This document shows, piece after piece, positions 35,194 through 45,302 of a DNA stretch of 64,000 bases. The notes under the pieces are model-generated. The model had not been told where the DNA came from and searched no databases. It saw only the letters and a list, made by a program, of their open reading frames with translations. Source of the DNA: Micromonospora sp. HM5-17 (lineage in GTDB: Bacteria > Actinomycetota > Actinomycetes > Mycobacteriales > Micromonosporaceae). Numbering within the stretch: position 1 is the stretch's first letter; each line of letters opens with the position of its first letter. Where the stretch lies: contig NZ_RJWA01000008.1 in the NCBI RefSeq assembly GCF_003762835.1, forward strand, positions 124,001 to 188,000. The letters run 5' to 3'. Made by a program: the position numbers and the translations under genes.

Positions 35194-36189
35194 ATGCTGC
35201 TTGATCCGGGTCTGGACCTGACCCTGCGCCCGATGCGCTACCCCCACTTCTTCGACCGCTTCCGTGACGCCATCAAGAACACCTGGACGGTCGAGGAGGT
35301 GGACCTGTACGCCGATCTGCCGGACCTGGAACGGCTCTCCCCGGCGGAGCGCCACCTGGTCAGCCGGCTGGTGGCGTTCTTCGCCACCGGCGACACGATC
35401 GTGGCGAACAACCTCGTGCTGAACCTCTACCAGCACATCAACTCGCCGGAGGCGCGGCTCTACCTGTCCCGCCAGCTCTTCGAGGAGGCGGTGCACGTCC
35501 AGTTCTACCTCAACCTCCTCGACACGTACGTGCCGGACGAGCAGGAGCGGTACGCCGCCTTCGCGGCGATCGAGAACATCCCGTCGATCCGCCGTAAGGC
35601 CGAGTTCTGCTTCCGGTGGATCGACTCGATCTTCGGGCTGCGGAGGCTGGAGACCCGGGCGGACCGGCGGGCGTTCCTGCTCAACCTCATCTGCTTCGCC
35701 GCCTGCATCGAGGGGCTGTTCTTCTACGGCGCCTTCGCGTACGTCTACTTCCTGCGGTCGCGCGGCCTCCTGCACGGACTCGCCTCCGGCACCAACTGGG
35801 TCTTCCGCGACGAGTCCATGCACATGGCGTTCGCCTTCGACGTGGTCGACACCGTCCGTCGAGAGGAGCCGGACCTCTTCGACGACGAGCTTCGCGCCCA
35901 GGTGAGCCAGATGCTCGCCGAGGCGGTCGAGTGCGAGGTGCAGTTCGCCGAGGACCTGCTCGGCCAGGGGGTGCCTGGACTCTCCCTGGCCGACATGCGG
36001 GAGTATCTCCAGCACGTGGCGGACCGGCGGCTGGCACAGCTCGACATCCCGCCGCGCTACGGATCACGCAACCCGTTCGCCTTCATGGAGCTGCAGGACG
36101 TCCAGGAACTCTCGAACTTCTTCGAGCGGCGGGTCTCGGCGTACCAGGTCGGCGTGACCGGCACGGTCCGGTTCGACGACGACTTCTGA
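35194..36189 (+). CDS. nrdB: Class I ribonucleoside-diphosphate reductase, small subunit
   Basis: A 331-residue ferritin-like radical-generating subunit. The di-iron ligands fit Asp67, Glu98, His101, Glu173, Glu207 and His210, and the radical tyrosine is Tyr105, four residues after the first His as in E. coli NrdB. It partners with NrdA encoded 51 nt upstream in the same operon. No NrdS-like regulator gene follows, unlike the three-gene nrdABS operon of Streptomyces coelicolor. ATG at 35194 begins MLLDPGLDLTLRPMRYP. Confidence 0.95.
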   Translation: MLLDPGLDLTLRPMRYPHFFDRFRDAIKNTWTVEEVDLYADLPDLERLSPAERHLVSRLVAFFATGDTIVANNLVLNLYQHINSPEARLYLSRQLFEEAVHVQFYLNLLDTYVPDEQERYAAFAAIENIPSIRRKAEFCFRWIDSIFGLRRLETRADRRAFLLNLICFAACIEGLFFYGAFAYVYFLRSRGLLHGLASGTNWVFRDESMHMAFAFDVVDTVRREEPDLFDDELRAQVSQMLAEAVECEVQFAEDLLGQGVPGLSLADMREYLQHVADRRLAQLDIPPRYGSRNPFAFMELQDVQELSNFFERRVSAYQVGVTGTVRFDDDF

Positions 36190-36335
36190 GCCGGCCGGGC
36201 GACCGCCCGCGGCGGGAGCCGGGGCGGCTCGGGCAGACTCTGTCCCGAGGTGGACGGTGCCGCCCCGGCGGTCCCGGCCGACGACCGGCCGAGCCGGTCC
36301 GGACGCGGGAAAAACCCGGCCGATCAGGAGGGAAC

Positions 36336-37739
36336 ATGCTGCTACCGGCACTCCACGGGAGGCTGCCGGACCGCGCGGACGCGGTCCGGATCGGCGACGA
36401 GACCGCCTCCTGGGGCCAGCTGCGGGACGCCGCCGAGGCGGTGGCGGCCCGGATCGCCGGGGCGCCGGCGGTCGCCGTACACGCCACCGCCGCGCTCTCG
36501 ACGGCGACCGCGGTGGTCGGCGGCCTGCTGGCCGGGGTGCCGGTGGTGCCGGTGCCGGCCGACGCGGGGCCGGTCGAACTGCGCCACATCCTGACCGACT
36601 CCGGAGCGGCGTTGCTGCTCGCCGAGACCGCGCTCCCGCACCCGCACCCGGTCCCGGTGCCGGTCGAGCCGATCGGGCCGGCCCGGCCCCCGTCCGGCCC
36701 CGGGCTCCCCGAACCCGCCGGTACGGCGCCGGCGCTGATCCTCTACACCAGCGGCACCACCGGAGCACCGAAGGGAGTGGTGCTCACCCGGGACGCCGTC
36801 GCGCACGGCCTGGACGCCCTCGCCGAGGCGTGGGCCTGGACCCCCGACGACATCCTGGCCCACGGGCTGCCGCTGTATCACGTGCACGGGCTCGTGCTCG
36901 GCGTCCTGGGCGCGCTCCGGGTCGGATGCCGGCTGGTGCACACCGGTCGGCCACACCCCGACCGGTACGCCGCCGCCGGCGGGACGCTGCTGTTCGGCGT
37001 GCCGACGGTCTGGTCCCGGATCGCGGCCGATCCGGTCGCCGCCCGCGCGCTGGGCCCGGCCCGGCTGCTGGTCTCCGGGAGCGCGCCGCTACCGGTCCCG
37101 GTCTTCGCGCGGCTCGCCGAGCTGACCGGGCACCGGCCGGTCGAGCGGTACGGCATGACCGAGACCCTGATCACGGTCAGTACCCGGGTCGACGGGGATC
37201 GCCGGCCCGGATACGTCGGGCTGCCGCTGCGCGGCATCGCCACCCGGCTCGTCGACGAGACGGGTGCGCCGGTACCCGCCGACGGCGAGAGCGTCGGCGA
37301 GCTGCAGGTCCGGGGGCCCACGCTGTTCGCCGGCTACCTCGGCCGGCCCGAGGCGACCGCGGCCGCGTACACGCCGGACGGCTGGTTCCGGACCGGGGAC
37401 ATGGCGACGATCGACCCGGACGGGCAGCACCGGATCGTCGGCCGGGCCAGCATCGATCTGATCAAGAGCGGGGGCTACCGGATCGGCGCCGGGGAGGTGG
37501 AGAACATGCTGCTCACCCATCCCGGGGTCCGCGAGGCGGCGGTGGTGGGCGTACCCCATCCCGACCTCGGCCAGGAGATCGTGGCGTACGTCGTCGCCGA
37601 CGGGGTCACCCCGCAGGAACTGATCGACTTCGTTGCCACCGGGCTCTCCCGACACAAGCGGCCCCGCCGGGTTCACCTGGTCGACGCGCTGCCGCGCAAC
37701 GCCATGGGGAAGGTGCAGAAGCGCCAGCTGCTTCCGTGA
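36336..37739 (+). CDS. matB: Malonyl-CoA synthetase (MatB-like)
   Basis: A 467-residue acyl-CoA synthetase. It has YTSGTTGAPKGVVLT, LPLYHVHGLVLG, LLVSGSAPLPV, ERYGMTET, GWFRTGDMA and the C-terminal NAMGKVQKR lysine. The spacing, short N-terminus and HVHGLVLG...GTLLFGVPT block closely follow Streptomyces MatB enzymes, which make malonyl- or methylmalonyl-CoA from the free acids. The start ATG at 36336 follows an excellent AGGAGGGA. It is 147 nt beyond nrdB. A role in providing extender units is plausible, but no PKS is visible here. A broader short-chain acyl-CoA synthetase is the alternative. Confidence 0.8.
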   Translation: MLLPALHGRLPDRADAVRIGDETASWGQLRDAAEAVAARIAGAPAVAVHATAALSTATAVVGGLLAGVPVVPVPADAGPVELRHILTDSGAALLLAETALPHPHPVPVPVEPIGPARPPSGPGLPEPAGTAPALILYTSGTTGAPKGVVLTRDAVAHGLDALAEAWAWTPDDILAHGLPLYHVHGLVLGVLGALRVGCRLVHTGRPHPDRYAAAGGTLLFGVPTVWSRIAADPVAARALGPARLLVSGSAPLPVPVFARLAELTGHRPVERYGMTETLITVSTRVDGDRRPGYVGLPLRGIATRLVDETGAPVPADGESVGELQVRGPTLFAGYLGRPEATAAAYTPDGWFRTGDMATIDPDGQHRIVGRASIDLIKSGGYRIGAGEVENMLLTHPGVREAAVVGVPHPDLGQEIVAYVVADGVTPQELIDFVATGLSRHKRPRRVHLVDALPRNAMGKVQKRQLLP

Positions 37740-38034
37740 CCGGAGGCGCTGCGAGCCACGAACCGAGGGCCGGGCCGAGGGGCTGGACGGTCCCGGAGCG
37801 GTGGCGACGGTGGCCCGGGGCGGTGGCGGGCGGTCGGGCCCCGCCGCCCCGCGACCCCCGACGCCGCGGTCCGACACGAACCGGTGATCCACTCGTCGGC
37901 GCAGCGGGCGGCGCGGGTAGCGTGGTCGGCGGCACACCGCAGACCCGTGCGCTCCGGCCCACCGTGCCGGGGTGCCATGGTGGCGGCGGAGCCGGCGGAA
38001 GCCAGACAGCGTCACAGCGGACCGGAGGAAGCGC

Positions 38035-39357
38035 GTGCAGACCCGCACTGATCTCGTCGAGGACCTCATGGGGCGCTTCCCACACATCCCCCGCGAGGCG
38101 ATCATCAAGGAGGACCTGCTTCGTGGAGGGATGGCCTTCGACGACTCGGCCCTGACCGACAACGAGGACGGCGAGGTCAAGCCGAAGTCATACTTCATCT
38201 TCTCCTTCGACCACCGGACGTTGCCCGAACTGGGTACGGCGGCGCTGCGCCGGCCACCGGAGGAGATCGTCCTCACCGGCGGCCCGTACGGGTTGCGCCG
38301 CACCGTGGTCTCGGTCCGGGTCAATCCGGACTCGCCGTACCGGGTGCAGGACAGCGGCGACGGCGTGCTCCGGCTGCACCTGGACGGTCGGCCGATCGCC
38401 GACGTCGGACTGCCGCCGATGCCGGAGTACTACCGGCACACGCTGGCCAACGGCAAGTCCGTGATGGAGGTCGCCCCCACCATCCAGTGGGGTTACCTGA
38501 TCTACCTCACCGTCTTCCGGGTCTGCCAGTACTTCGGCGCCAAGGAGGAGTGCCAGTACTGCGACATCAACCACAACTGGCGCCAGCACAAGGCGGCCGG
38601 GCGACCGTACACCGGGGTGAAGCCGGTGGACGAGGTGCTCGAGGCGATGGAGATCATCGACCGGTACGACAGTGTCGGGGCCTCGAAGGCGTACACCCTC
38701 ACCGGGGGGAGTATCACCTCCAAGGTCGACGGGCTCGCCGAGGCCGACTTCTACGGCCGGTACGCCAAGGCCATCGAGGAGCGGTTCCCCGGCCGGTGGA
38801 TCGGCAAGGTCGTCGCCCAGGCGCTGCCCAGGGCCGACGTGCAACGGTTCCGCGACTACGGTATCCAGATCTACCACCCCAACTACGAGGTCTGGGACAA
38901 GCGACTCTTCGCGCTCTACTGCCCGGGCAAGGAGCGGTACGTCGGTCGGGAGGAGTGGCACCGACGGATCCTCGACTCCGCCGAGGTCTTCGGTCCCCGC
39001 AACGTCATCCCGAACTTCGTCGCCGGCATCGAGATGGCCGAGCCCTTCGGGTTCACCACCGTCGACGAGGCGATCGAGTCCACGGCCGAGGGACTCCAGT
39101 TCTTCATGTCCCGGGGGATCACGCCACGGTTCACCACCTGGTGCCCGGAGCCGACCACCCCGCTCGGCCGGACCAACCCACAGGGTGCGCCGCTGGAGTA
39201 CCACATCCGACTGCTGGAGGTCTACCGGGCGACGATGGAGGCGAACGGGCTCACCAGCCCGCCCGGCTACGGGCCGCCCGGGGCCGGCAGGGCGGTCTTC
39301 TCGGTCAGCTCGTTCATGGACACCCTCCCGGCGGAGGAGACCGCGGACGCGTCGTGA
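38035..39357 (+). CDS. Radical SAM protein with a CX8CX2C cluster motif
   Basis: A 440-residue protein. Cysteines 164, 173 and 176 (CQYFGAKEECQYC) probably bind the [4Fe-4S] cluster, but the spacing is CX8CX2C rather than CX3CX2C. A strand-and-Gly motif typical of SAM binding follows (YTLTGGSITS), and IQIYHPNYEVWD and GITPRFTTWCPEP are further barrel strands. The N-terminal 150 residues form a separate domain with FSFDHRTLPELG. GTG at 38035 follows CGGAGGAAGCGC. It is 295 nt after the MatB-like gene. I do not recognise a characterised family, so the reaction is unknown. Confidence 0.8.
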   Translation: MQTRTDLVEDLMGRFPHIPREAIIKEDLLRGGMAFDDSALTDNEDGEVKPKSYFIFSFDHRTLPELGTAALRRPPEEIVLTGGPYGLRRTVVSVRVNPDSPYRVQDSGDGVLRLHLDGRPIADVGLPPMPEYYRHTLANGKSVMEVAPTIQWGYLIYLTVFRVCQYFGAKEECQYCDINHNWRQHKAAGRPYTGVKPVDEVLEAMEIIDRYDSVGASKAYTLTGGSITSKVDGLAEADFYGRYAKAIEERFPGRWIGKVVAQALPRADVQRFRDYGIQIYHPNYEVWDKRLFALYCPGKERYVGREEWHRRILDSAEVFGPRNVIPNFVAGIEMAEPFGFTTVDEAIESTAEGLQFFMSRGITPRFTTWCPEPTTPLGRTNPQGAPLEYHIRLLEVYRATMEANGLTSPPGYGPPGAGRAVFSVSSFMDTLPAEETADAS

Positions 39358-39470
39358 CCGCGCCCGGTTCGCCCGGTGATGCCCGTCGGGTCCCGCCGGC
39401 AGGCCTCGCCCCGGCCCGCGGCCACCGATCCGTGTCTCCGGCCGGGGGCGGGGCGGTCGGGCGGGGACGG

Positions 39471-41786
39471 TCATTCCGGCAGGTGAACCGGGACGCTGGT
39501 GACCACTACCCTGGGCAGGTGCCGCAGCGCGCGGCGTAGCCGAAGCTCGGTGCGGGTGTGCAGGAACTGGTGCCAGAGGTGCCGCACCACGATCTCGGGG
39601 ACCACCACGGTGAGCGTCACGTCCGGGCGCGCCGCGTGCAGGGCCGCGACGTACTGGGCCAGGGGCGCGATCACCGCCCGGTACGGCGAGATGATCGTCT
39701 CCAGCCGGACGTGGTCGCCCCAGGTCTCCCACTGCCGGCGGAACCGGTCCGCCTCCTCCTGCTCGGGGCTGAGGTGGACGGCGAGAACCGGCTGGCCGAG
39801 CGAGGCCGCGTACGCCAACGACCGGAGTGCGGCCAGGTTCAACCGGGCCACCGGTACGACGACCAGGTGCCGTACGTCCTGCGGGGTGAATTCGACCTGG
39901 TCGTCCCTTTCGGCGGCGCCGGCGGGCCCGGCCGGCACGGTCCCACCGGCGCCGCCGTCGTCTCGGCCCCTCCCACCGGCTCCGCCGTCGGTGCTGGTTC
40001 CGCCGGCCCTGGCCGGCGTGATCCGGCCCGGGTGTGTCCCGTCGGCTCCGGCGGGCGCCGTGGCGGGGAGGGTCAGCGCCCGGCGCATGGCGTCGTAGTG
40101 CCTCCGGATGTGCAGGCTGAGCAGGACCAGCAGCGGTACCGCGACGACCACCACCCAGGCACCGCCGGTGAACTTCGTGACGGCCGCGGTGACCAGGACG
40201 ACCGTGCAGAGCGCCGCGCCGATGCCGTTCACCGCGGCCCGCCGGCGCCAGCCACGGGAACGGTGGTGCCGCCAGTGCATCACCATGCCGCTCTGCGAGA
40301 GGGTGAAGGCCAGGAAGACCCCGACCGCGTAGAGCGGGATCAGCGACTGGGTGTGGCCGCCGAAGGCGACGAAGATCAGCGCCGCGGTGGCGGCGAGCGC
40401 GATGAGCCCGTTGCTCAGCGCGAGCCGGTCGCCCAGGTGCAGGAAGCGTCGGGGGGCGTAACCGTCCCGGGCCATGAAGAACAACAGCCGTGGCAGGTCG
40501 TTGAAGGCCGTGTTCGCGGCCAGCAGCAGGATCAACGCGGTCGCCGCCTGGACGACCGCGTACCCCGGCCCGCCCGGGAACGTGTGCCGGGCGAGTTGGG
40601 AGAGCAGGGTCTCGTCGGCCCGGGGCACCAGACCGTTGAGGTGGATCAGGATGGTCAGCCCGGTGAAGAGCACCACCAGGAGGCTGATCATCCAGGTCAG
40701 GGTCGTACGCGCCTGGCGCCACTCGACCGGTTGGAAGACCGGAACCGCGTTCGAGACCGCCTCGATCCCGGTCATCGACGTCGCACCGGAGGCGAAGGCT
40801 CGGAGCACGACAAGGACGCCGAGCCCCTCCACGGCACCGATCGGTGGCGGGGGGACCGGCGCGAACCCCCGGCCCGCCGCCCGGGCCAGGCCGACGGTGA
40901 AGAGTAGCAGCATGGCGGCGATGAAGAGGTACGTCGGCGCGGCGAAGAGCTTGCCGGCCGTCCGTACGCCGCGGAGGTTGCCGACGAGGAGGCCGGCGAT
41001 CACCAGGAGCCCCAGCGGCACGGTGAACGGGGCCAGCCCGGGCAGCGCCGAGGTGATGGCGCCGATTCCGGCCGCCACCGAGACCGAGACGGTCAGTACG
41101 TAGTCGAGGATCAGGCCGGCCGCGGCGGTGAGCCCGAACCGGGGCCCGAGACTGTCGCTGGCGACCAGGTACGAGCCGGCGCCGTGCGGGTAGGCGTAGA
41201 CGGTCTGTCGGTACGACGTGCCGACCGCGATCATCAGGAGGACCAGCGCGGCGGCGATCGGCAGGGAGAGTCCCAGCGCGCCGCTACCGGCCAGTACCAG
41301 TACCGCGACCATCGCCTCCGGCCCGTAGGCCACCGAGGAGAGCAGATCGGAGGAGAGCACCGGAAGGGCGATCAGTTTCCGCATCCGTTCCTGCAGTACC
41401 GCGGCGCTGGACAGCGGCGGCCCGAGCAGCAGGCGGCGGAGCCGGGCGGCGGCGCGACCGAGCCGGGTCACGGGGAGCTGCCCCACCCCGGTCGCGGTCA
41501 GCTCGCCCGGTCGGTCGGTGTGGTACACCGCGACCTGGGCCAGGCGGCCGAACCGGCTCGGTGCCGGCGGAGGACCGTACTGGGGGAGGTTGGGATCCAG
41601 CGGCAGCTCGGCGTCCCGGAGCGAGCCGTCCCGCCGCCCCGCTGCCCACCAGCGCCCGACCTCGCGCAACGCCCTCAGTTCGGCCTCGTTGAGGGGCGGG
41701 AACTCGACGGAGGGGCTGAAGACCGTGCTCGGGCTCTCCGAAGGCGCCGCTTCGCCGCGTCCCCCCTGTTCCGGTCGTCCACCCAT
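39471..41786 (-). CDS. APC-superfamily permease with cytoplasmic C-terminal domain
   Basis: A 771-residue integral membrane protein. The N-terminal 120 residues are soluble. About twelve hydrophobic segments follow, starting with SSDLLSSVAYGPEAM, the conserved first-helix region of APC permeases. A disordered linker rich in Gly/Ala/Thr comes next, then a C-terminal Rossmann-like domain (HLVVVPVARLNLAALRSLAYAASLG...) resembling a universal-stress-type regulator. Amino-acid or cation transport is typical; the substrate is unknown. ATG at 41786 has GGAGGAAGGA upstream; the frame is open to 42068. Confidence 0.85.
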   Translation of the reverse strand: MGGRPEQGGRGEAAPSESPSTVFSPSVEFPPLNEAELRALREVGRWWAAGRRDGSLRDAELPLDPNLPQYGPPPAPSRFGRLAQVAVYHTDRPGELTATGVGQLPVTRLGRAAARLRRLLLGPPLSSAAVLQERMRKLIALPVLSSDLLSSVAYGPEAMVAVLVLAGSGALGLSLPIAAALVLLMIAVGTSYRQTVYAYPHGAGSYLVASDSLGPRFGLTAAAGLILDYVLTVSVSVAAGIGAITSALPGLAPFTVPLGLLVIAGLLVGNLRGVRTAGKLFAAPTYLFIAAMLLLFTVGLARAAGRGFAPVPPPPIGAVEGLGVLVVLRAFASGATSMTGIEAVSNAVPVFQPVEWRQARTTLTWMISLLVVLFTGLTILIHLNGLVPRADETLLSQLARHTFPGGPGYAVVQAATALILLLAANTAFNDLPRLLFFMARDGYAPRRFLHLGDRLALSNGLIALAATAALIFVAFGGHTQSLIPLYAVGVFLAFTLSQSGMVMHWRHHRSRGWRRRAAVNGIGAALCTVVLVTAAVTKFTGGAWVVVVAVPLLVLLSLHIRRHYDAMRRALTLPATAPAGADGTHPGRITPARAGGTSTDGGAGGRGRDDGGAGGTVPAGPAGAAERDDQVEFTPQDVRHLVVVPVARLNLAALRSLAYAASLGQPVLAVHLSPEQEEADRFRRQWETWGDHVRLETIISPYRAVIAPLAQYVAALHAARPDVTLTVVVPEIVVRHLWHQFLHTRTELRLRRALRHLPRVVVTSVPVHLPE

Positions 41787-42390
41787 GCTTCGCCTCGTCC
41801 TTCCTCCTCTCTCGCCTCGCACTCTCACCGATGGAGCGGGAAGGCGGGACGGAATTGGCGATTTCCGGCGGAAAAGGCGCCGAGGCGGTGCTCGTCCGGA
41901 TTGTGCCGGCGCCCGGCGCCGGCCCGGACCGGCGTCGCGGCCCACACCTCGCCCGGCGGCCTGCCATCCGGCCGCCTGCGTGCCGCCGCCAAGCTGGTCG
42001 TCGGGCGCGCCGCGTCCAGGTCCGCGCGGTGTGGGCGACCGTCCGGCCGGGACCGGCGCCGTGAGCATTCCGACGACGTCATGGCCGTTGACGCCGCTCC
42101 TGACCTCGAGGCCGGCCAGAGTCGGCGCGCCACCAGCGTGGTGATGCGCCGTTTCTGGCCCGGCGTCTCGGGATGTCGGTGGAGGTCGCGGCGTACCTGA
42201 TCAGGTCGCGGTCCAGCCGGGACGCACGCGGGGTCCACTGTGTCCACTTCCACCGTGCCCACGTCCACCGGGTCCGCGTCGCCCGGCCGAAAACGCCGGA
42301 CCGGATCGGCCGAGCCACGGCGGTCGGCGCCGTCCCGGGTGGGCGGGGACCGGGCCGTTGCCGGGTTGCCGCGCTCAGTAGCATCGAGCC
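41787..42390. other. Gene-free divergent region
   Basis: This 604-nt interval lies between the divergent permease and LCP genes. I see several GC-rich open frames but none with a ribosome site and coding bias, no clear promoter, and no strong hairpin. It presumably holds both promoters. Confidence 0.4.
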
Positions 42391-43464
42391 ATGCCAGGCC
42401 GAACAGAAGTCGAGGAATCTGGTTCCGTCACCCAGACCGCGCCCGACTCCGTGGCGGAGCCGACTGCCACCCCGAAACCCCGACGTCGACGGGCCCGTTG
42501 GATCGTGCTCATCACGGTGCTGGTGCTGGTGTTACTCGGCGGTGGTAGCGCGCTGGCGGCGGCGCTCTACCTACGGTCCGTGGAGGCGGGCATCGAGCGC
42601 GTCGACGCGTTCGAGCAGGTGCCGGAGGAGTCACGGCCGGTCAAGGTGGCACACGACGCCAAGAACATCCTGATCCTCGGCAGCGACACCCGGGACCCGG
42701 AGAACACCTCGGGGTCGCGCACCGACACCATCATCCTGGCCCACCTGCCAAAAGACCGGGCGAGCGCCCAGCTCATCTCGATCCCCCGGGACACCTGGGT
42801 CCACGTGCCGAAGAGCAAGGACGGCCAGCGGGGCGGGCGGGACGCCAAGATCAATGCGGCGTACGCCTGGGGTGGGGTCCCGATGATGGTGCAGACCGTG
42901 GAGAGGTTCACGGGTGTCCGGATCGACCACGTGGCGATTGTCGACTTCGCTGGCTTCAAGGAAATCATCGACGCGCTCGGTGGCGTGGAGATAACGGTGG
43001 AGCGGAGTTTCACCTCGACCCACTCGCTGCTGCCCGGCGGCCGCCGGGAGTTCAAGAAGGGCAGGCAGGTGATGGACGGCGCCCAGGCTCTCGACTATGT
43101 CCGGGAGCGGTACGCCTTCCCCGACAGCGACTTCGCGCGGATCCGGCACCAGCAGCAGGTGATCCGGGCCATCCTGGACAAGGCGGCCTCCGGTGGCACC
43201 CTGACCAACCCCGCCAAGCTGAACGCGTTCATCCGGGCGTCCGCGGACGCCGTCTCGGTCGACAAGACGCTCTCCCTGCTCGACCTCGGCATGGAGCTGC
43301 GCCATCTCCGCAGCAGCGACCTTACCTTCCTCACCAGCCCCAGCAAGGGAACCGGCCGCATCGGCTCGGAGAGCGTGGTCCTGGCGGACACCGAGAAGGC
43401 CAAGGAGTTCTACGACGCCGTGCGCCGCGACGCGGTACCCGAAATCCTGCGCGCCGCGAAGTAG
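42391..43464 (+). CDS. LCP (LytR-CpsA-Psr) family cell-wall ligase
   Basis: A 357-residue type II membrane protein: cytoplasmic N-terminus (1-36), one transmembrane helix (about 37-59) and an extracytoplasmic LCP domain. Core motifs include LILGSDTRD, SRTDTIILAHL, ISIPRDTWV with the catalytic Arg, and the RYAFPDSDFARIRHQQQVI block. LCP enzymes attach polyprenyl-linked glycopolymers to peptidoglycan. It opens the surface-polysaccharide region, whose products it may anchor (inference). The ATG at 42391 has only a weak ribosome site. Confidence 0.9.
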   Translation: MPGRTEVEESGSVTQTAPDSVAEPTATPKPRRRRARWIVLITVLVLVLLGGGSALAAALYLRSVEAGIERVDAFEQVPEESRPVKVAHDAKNILILGSDTRDPENTSGSRTDTIILAHLPKDRASAQLISIPRDTWVHVPKSKDGQRGGRDAKINAAYAWGGVPMMVQTVERFTGVRIDHVAIVDFAGFKEIIDALGGVEITVERSFTSTHSLLPGGRREFKKGRQVMDGAQALDYVRERYAFPDSDFARIRHQQQVIRAILDKAASGGTLTNPAKLNAFIRASADAVSVDKTLSLLDLGMELRHLRSSDLTFLTSPSKGTGRIGSESVVLADTEKAKEFYDAVRRDAVPEILRAAK

Positions 43465-43717
43465 CCGTTTGGGAGAAGCGGCCCGGTCCCGACGATCGGC
43501 GCCCGGGCCGCAGGATCCGCGACGGCCCCACGTGGTGGCGGCCGGGCGCTAGCCTCGACTCGTACGCCCGCGTCGACGGCACCCACGAACGGCGCCCACG
43601 CTGCTCTGATGCGGGCGTCACGTCGGCCGGCACGGACGGGACAGCCTTCTGCCCTGCCCTTATCCTGCTGGCAGCCGACCGCGCTGTCGTGTCGAGGCCA
43701 TCGGGGAGGTCTGTGAG

Positions 43718-45277
43718 ATGTCGAGCGGGACGACGGCGCGCCAGGACATGGCAGGCGGTCCGGCGGTCGAGCCGGCCGGGCTACTGGCGCGTGACGTCAG
43801 GGTCGAACCCGGCGGGATCGACGAGGTGACCGCGCCGCCAACGATCCCACGGCCCCGGTCGGTCGACAGCCCCGACACGACGCGTCCGGTCCAGCCCGGG
43901 CTCGAGACCACGGCGGTGCTGCCGTACGCCGGCTCCGCCATCTCGACCCGCACCCGTCGGCTCCGTGCCTGGATGGTGACGGCTCCGGTGGACCTCGCCG
44001 CGTTGCTGGCACCGCTCGCCTTCACCGACCGCTACTGGCGGGGCACCCTGTTCACCGCCGCGCTCACCATCGCCATCTTCGCCACCGGTGGATTGTACCG
44101 GGGACGTCGACACATGAGCATTCTGGACGAGCTGCCGAACCTCTGCGGGCGGCTGCTCTCCTCGGCGGCCATCGTGGCGATCATCGCGGCGCTGCGGCAC
44201 AACTCCGTCGAGTACATGACCGGCTTCATGCGGGGCGTCGCGCTCTCCGCCGGACTGGTGATCGTCGGTCGTGCCGTCACCCGGACCCTGGTCGTCCAGG
44301 CGAGGCAGCGTCGCTGGGTGGAGCACAACGCCATCATCATCGGCGGGGGTCCGGTCGCGGTCGAGCTGGCCCGGCTCCTGCGTCGCCACCCTCGGTACGG
44401 TCTTCGCTTCGTGGGGTGCGTCGACGCGGCTCCCCGATCGGGCTCGGGCGCGATCCCGCTGATCGGCACCCTGCAGGAGCTGGAGGACCGGATCGTCACC
44501 ACCGAGACCGACGTCCTGATCATCGCTGATCCCGCCTGCGCCGAGTACGAGCTGATGGAGCTGCTGCTCCGTCCGGCCAGCTCCCGGTGCGATCTGTGGG
44601 CGGTGCAACGGCTGTGGGGCTCACACTCGCCGGGCGGACTGCCGGACCACATCGGGGCGATCCCGGTCGTGCAGATTCGCCACACCACGCTCTCCGGTCC
44701 ACGGTGGATGGTCAAGCGCTGTTTCGACGTCGTCCTGGCCGCGGTGGCGCTGGTCCTGCTCAGTCCGGTGCTGCTGCTCTGCGCGCTGTTGACCTTCCTC
44801 GACGGCGGGCGGGGGATCCTGTTCCGACAGGAGAGGATCGGACAGTACGGCAAACGGTTCCACGTCATCAAGTTCCGCACGCTGCGTCCCCGCGACCGGC
44901 ACGAGGCGGAGACGACGTGGTCCGTCGCCAACGACGGGCGGATCGGACCGATCGGGCGTTTCCTTCGTCGTACCTCTCTCGACGAGCTTCCGCAGCTCTG
45001 GAACATCCTGCGCGGCGACATGACGTTCGTCGGGCCACGTCCCGAACGCCCGTACTTCGTGGAGAAGTTCACCGCGGAGCATCCCGACTACGCCATGCGG
45101 CACCGGGTGCCGGTTGGCCTCACCGGCCTGGCCCAGGTGAGCGGCCTGCGGGGCGACACCCCGATCTCCGACCGCGCCCGGTACGACAACTACTACATCG
45201 AGAACTGGTCGCTGTGGTTGGACGTCAAGGTGCTGTTGCGCACCGTCGGCGAGGTCGTCCGGGCCAGCGGCAGCTGA
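43718..45277 (+). CDS. Polyprenyl-phosphate sugar-1-phosphate transferase (WcaJ/WbaP type)
   Basis: A 519-residue membrane enzyme with four N-terminal hydrophobic helices, a Rossmann-like cytoplasmic domain (IIIGGGPVAVELARLL) and the catalytic PglC-type C-terminal domain with KRCFDVVLAAVALV, FRQERIGQYGKRFHVIKFRTL, DELPQLWNILRGDMTFVGPRPE. It starts repeat-unit assembly by transferring a sugar-1-phosphate, often glucose or galactose, to undecaprenyl phosphate. ATG at 43718 follows GGGGAGGT. Convergent with DUF1501, only 25 nt apart. Confidence 0.92.
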   Translation: MSSGTTARQDMAGGPAVEPAGLLARDVRVEPGGIDEVTAPPTIPRPRSVDSPDTTRPVQPGLETTAVLPYAGSAISTRTRRLRAWMVTAPVDLAALLAPLAFTDRYWRGTLFTAALTIAIFATGGLYRGRRHMSILDELPNLCGRLLSSAAIVAIIAALRHNSVEYMTGFMRGVALSAGLVIVGRAVTRTLVVQARQRRWVEHNAIIIGGGPVAVELARLLRRHPRYGLRFVGCVDAAPRSGSGAIPLIGTLQELEDRIVTTETDVLIIADPACAEYELMELLLRPASSRCDLWAVQRLWGSHSPGGLPDHIGAIPVVQIRHTTLSGPRWMVKRCFDVVLAAVALVLLSPVLLLCALLTFLDGGRGILFRQERIGQYGKRFHVIKFRTLRPRDRHEAETTWSVANDGRIGPIGRFLRRTSLDELPQLWNILRGDMTFVGPRPERPYFVEKFTAEHPDYAMRHRVPVGLTGLAQVSGLRGDTPISDRARYDNYYIENWSLWLDVKVLLRTVGEVVRASGS

Positions 45278-45302
45278 CCGTCGGTGCCACGACGCCGGCG
45301 GC

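Noticed and set aside
39358-39470. GC-rich pairing (GCCCCGGCC with GGCCGGGGGC) as a terminator between convergent genes
   Set aside because: Pairing is broken and could arise by chance in this composition.
38188-40722. Minus-strand open frame of 844 residues across the radical SAM gene and permease
   Set aside because: Overlaps two well-supported genes and has no domain or ribosome site.
42221-42290. Recurring GTCCAC-like units in the gap before the LCP gene
   Set aside because: Spacing and sequence are irregular; no hairpin or direct-repeat array stands up.
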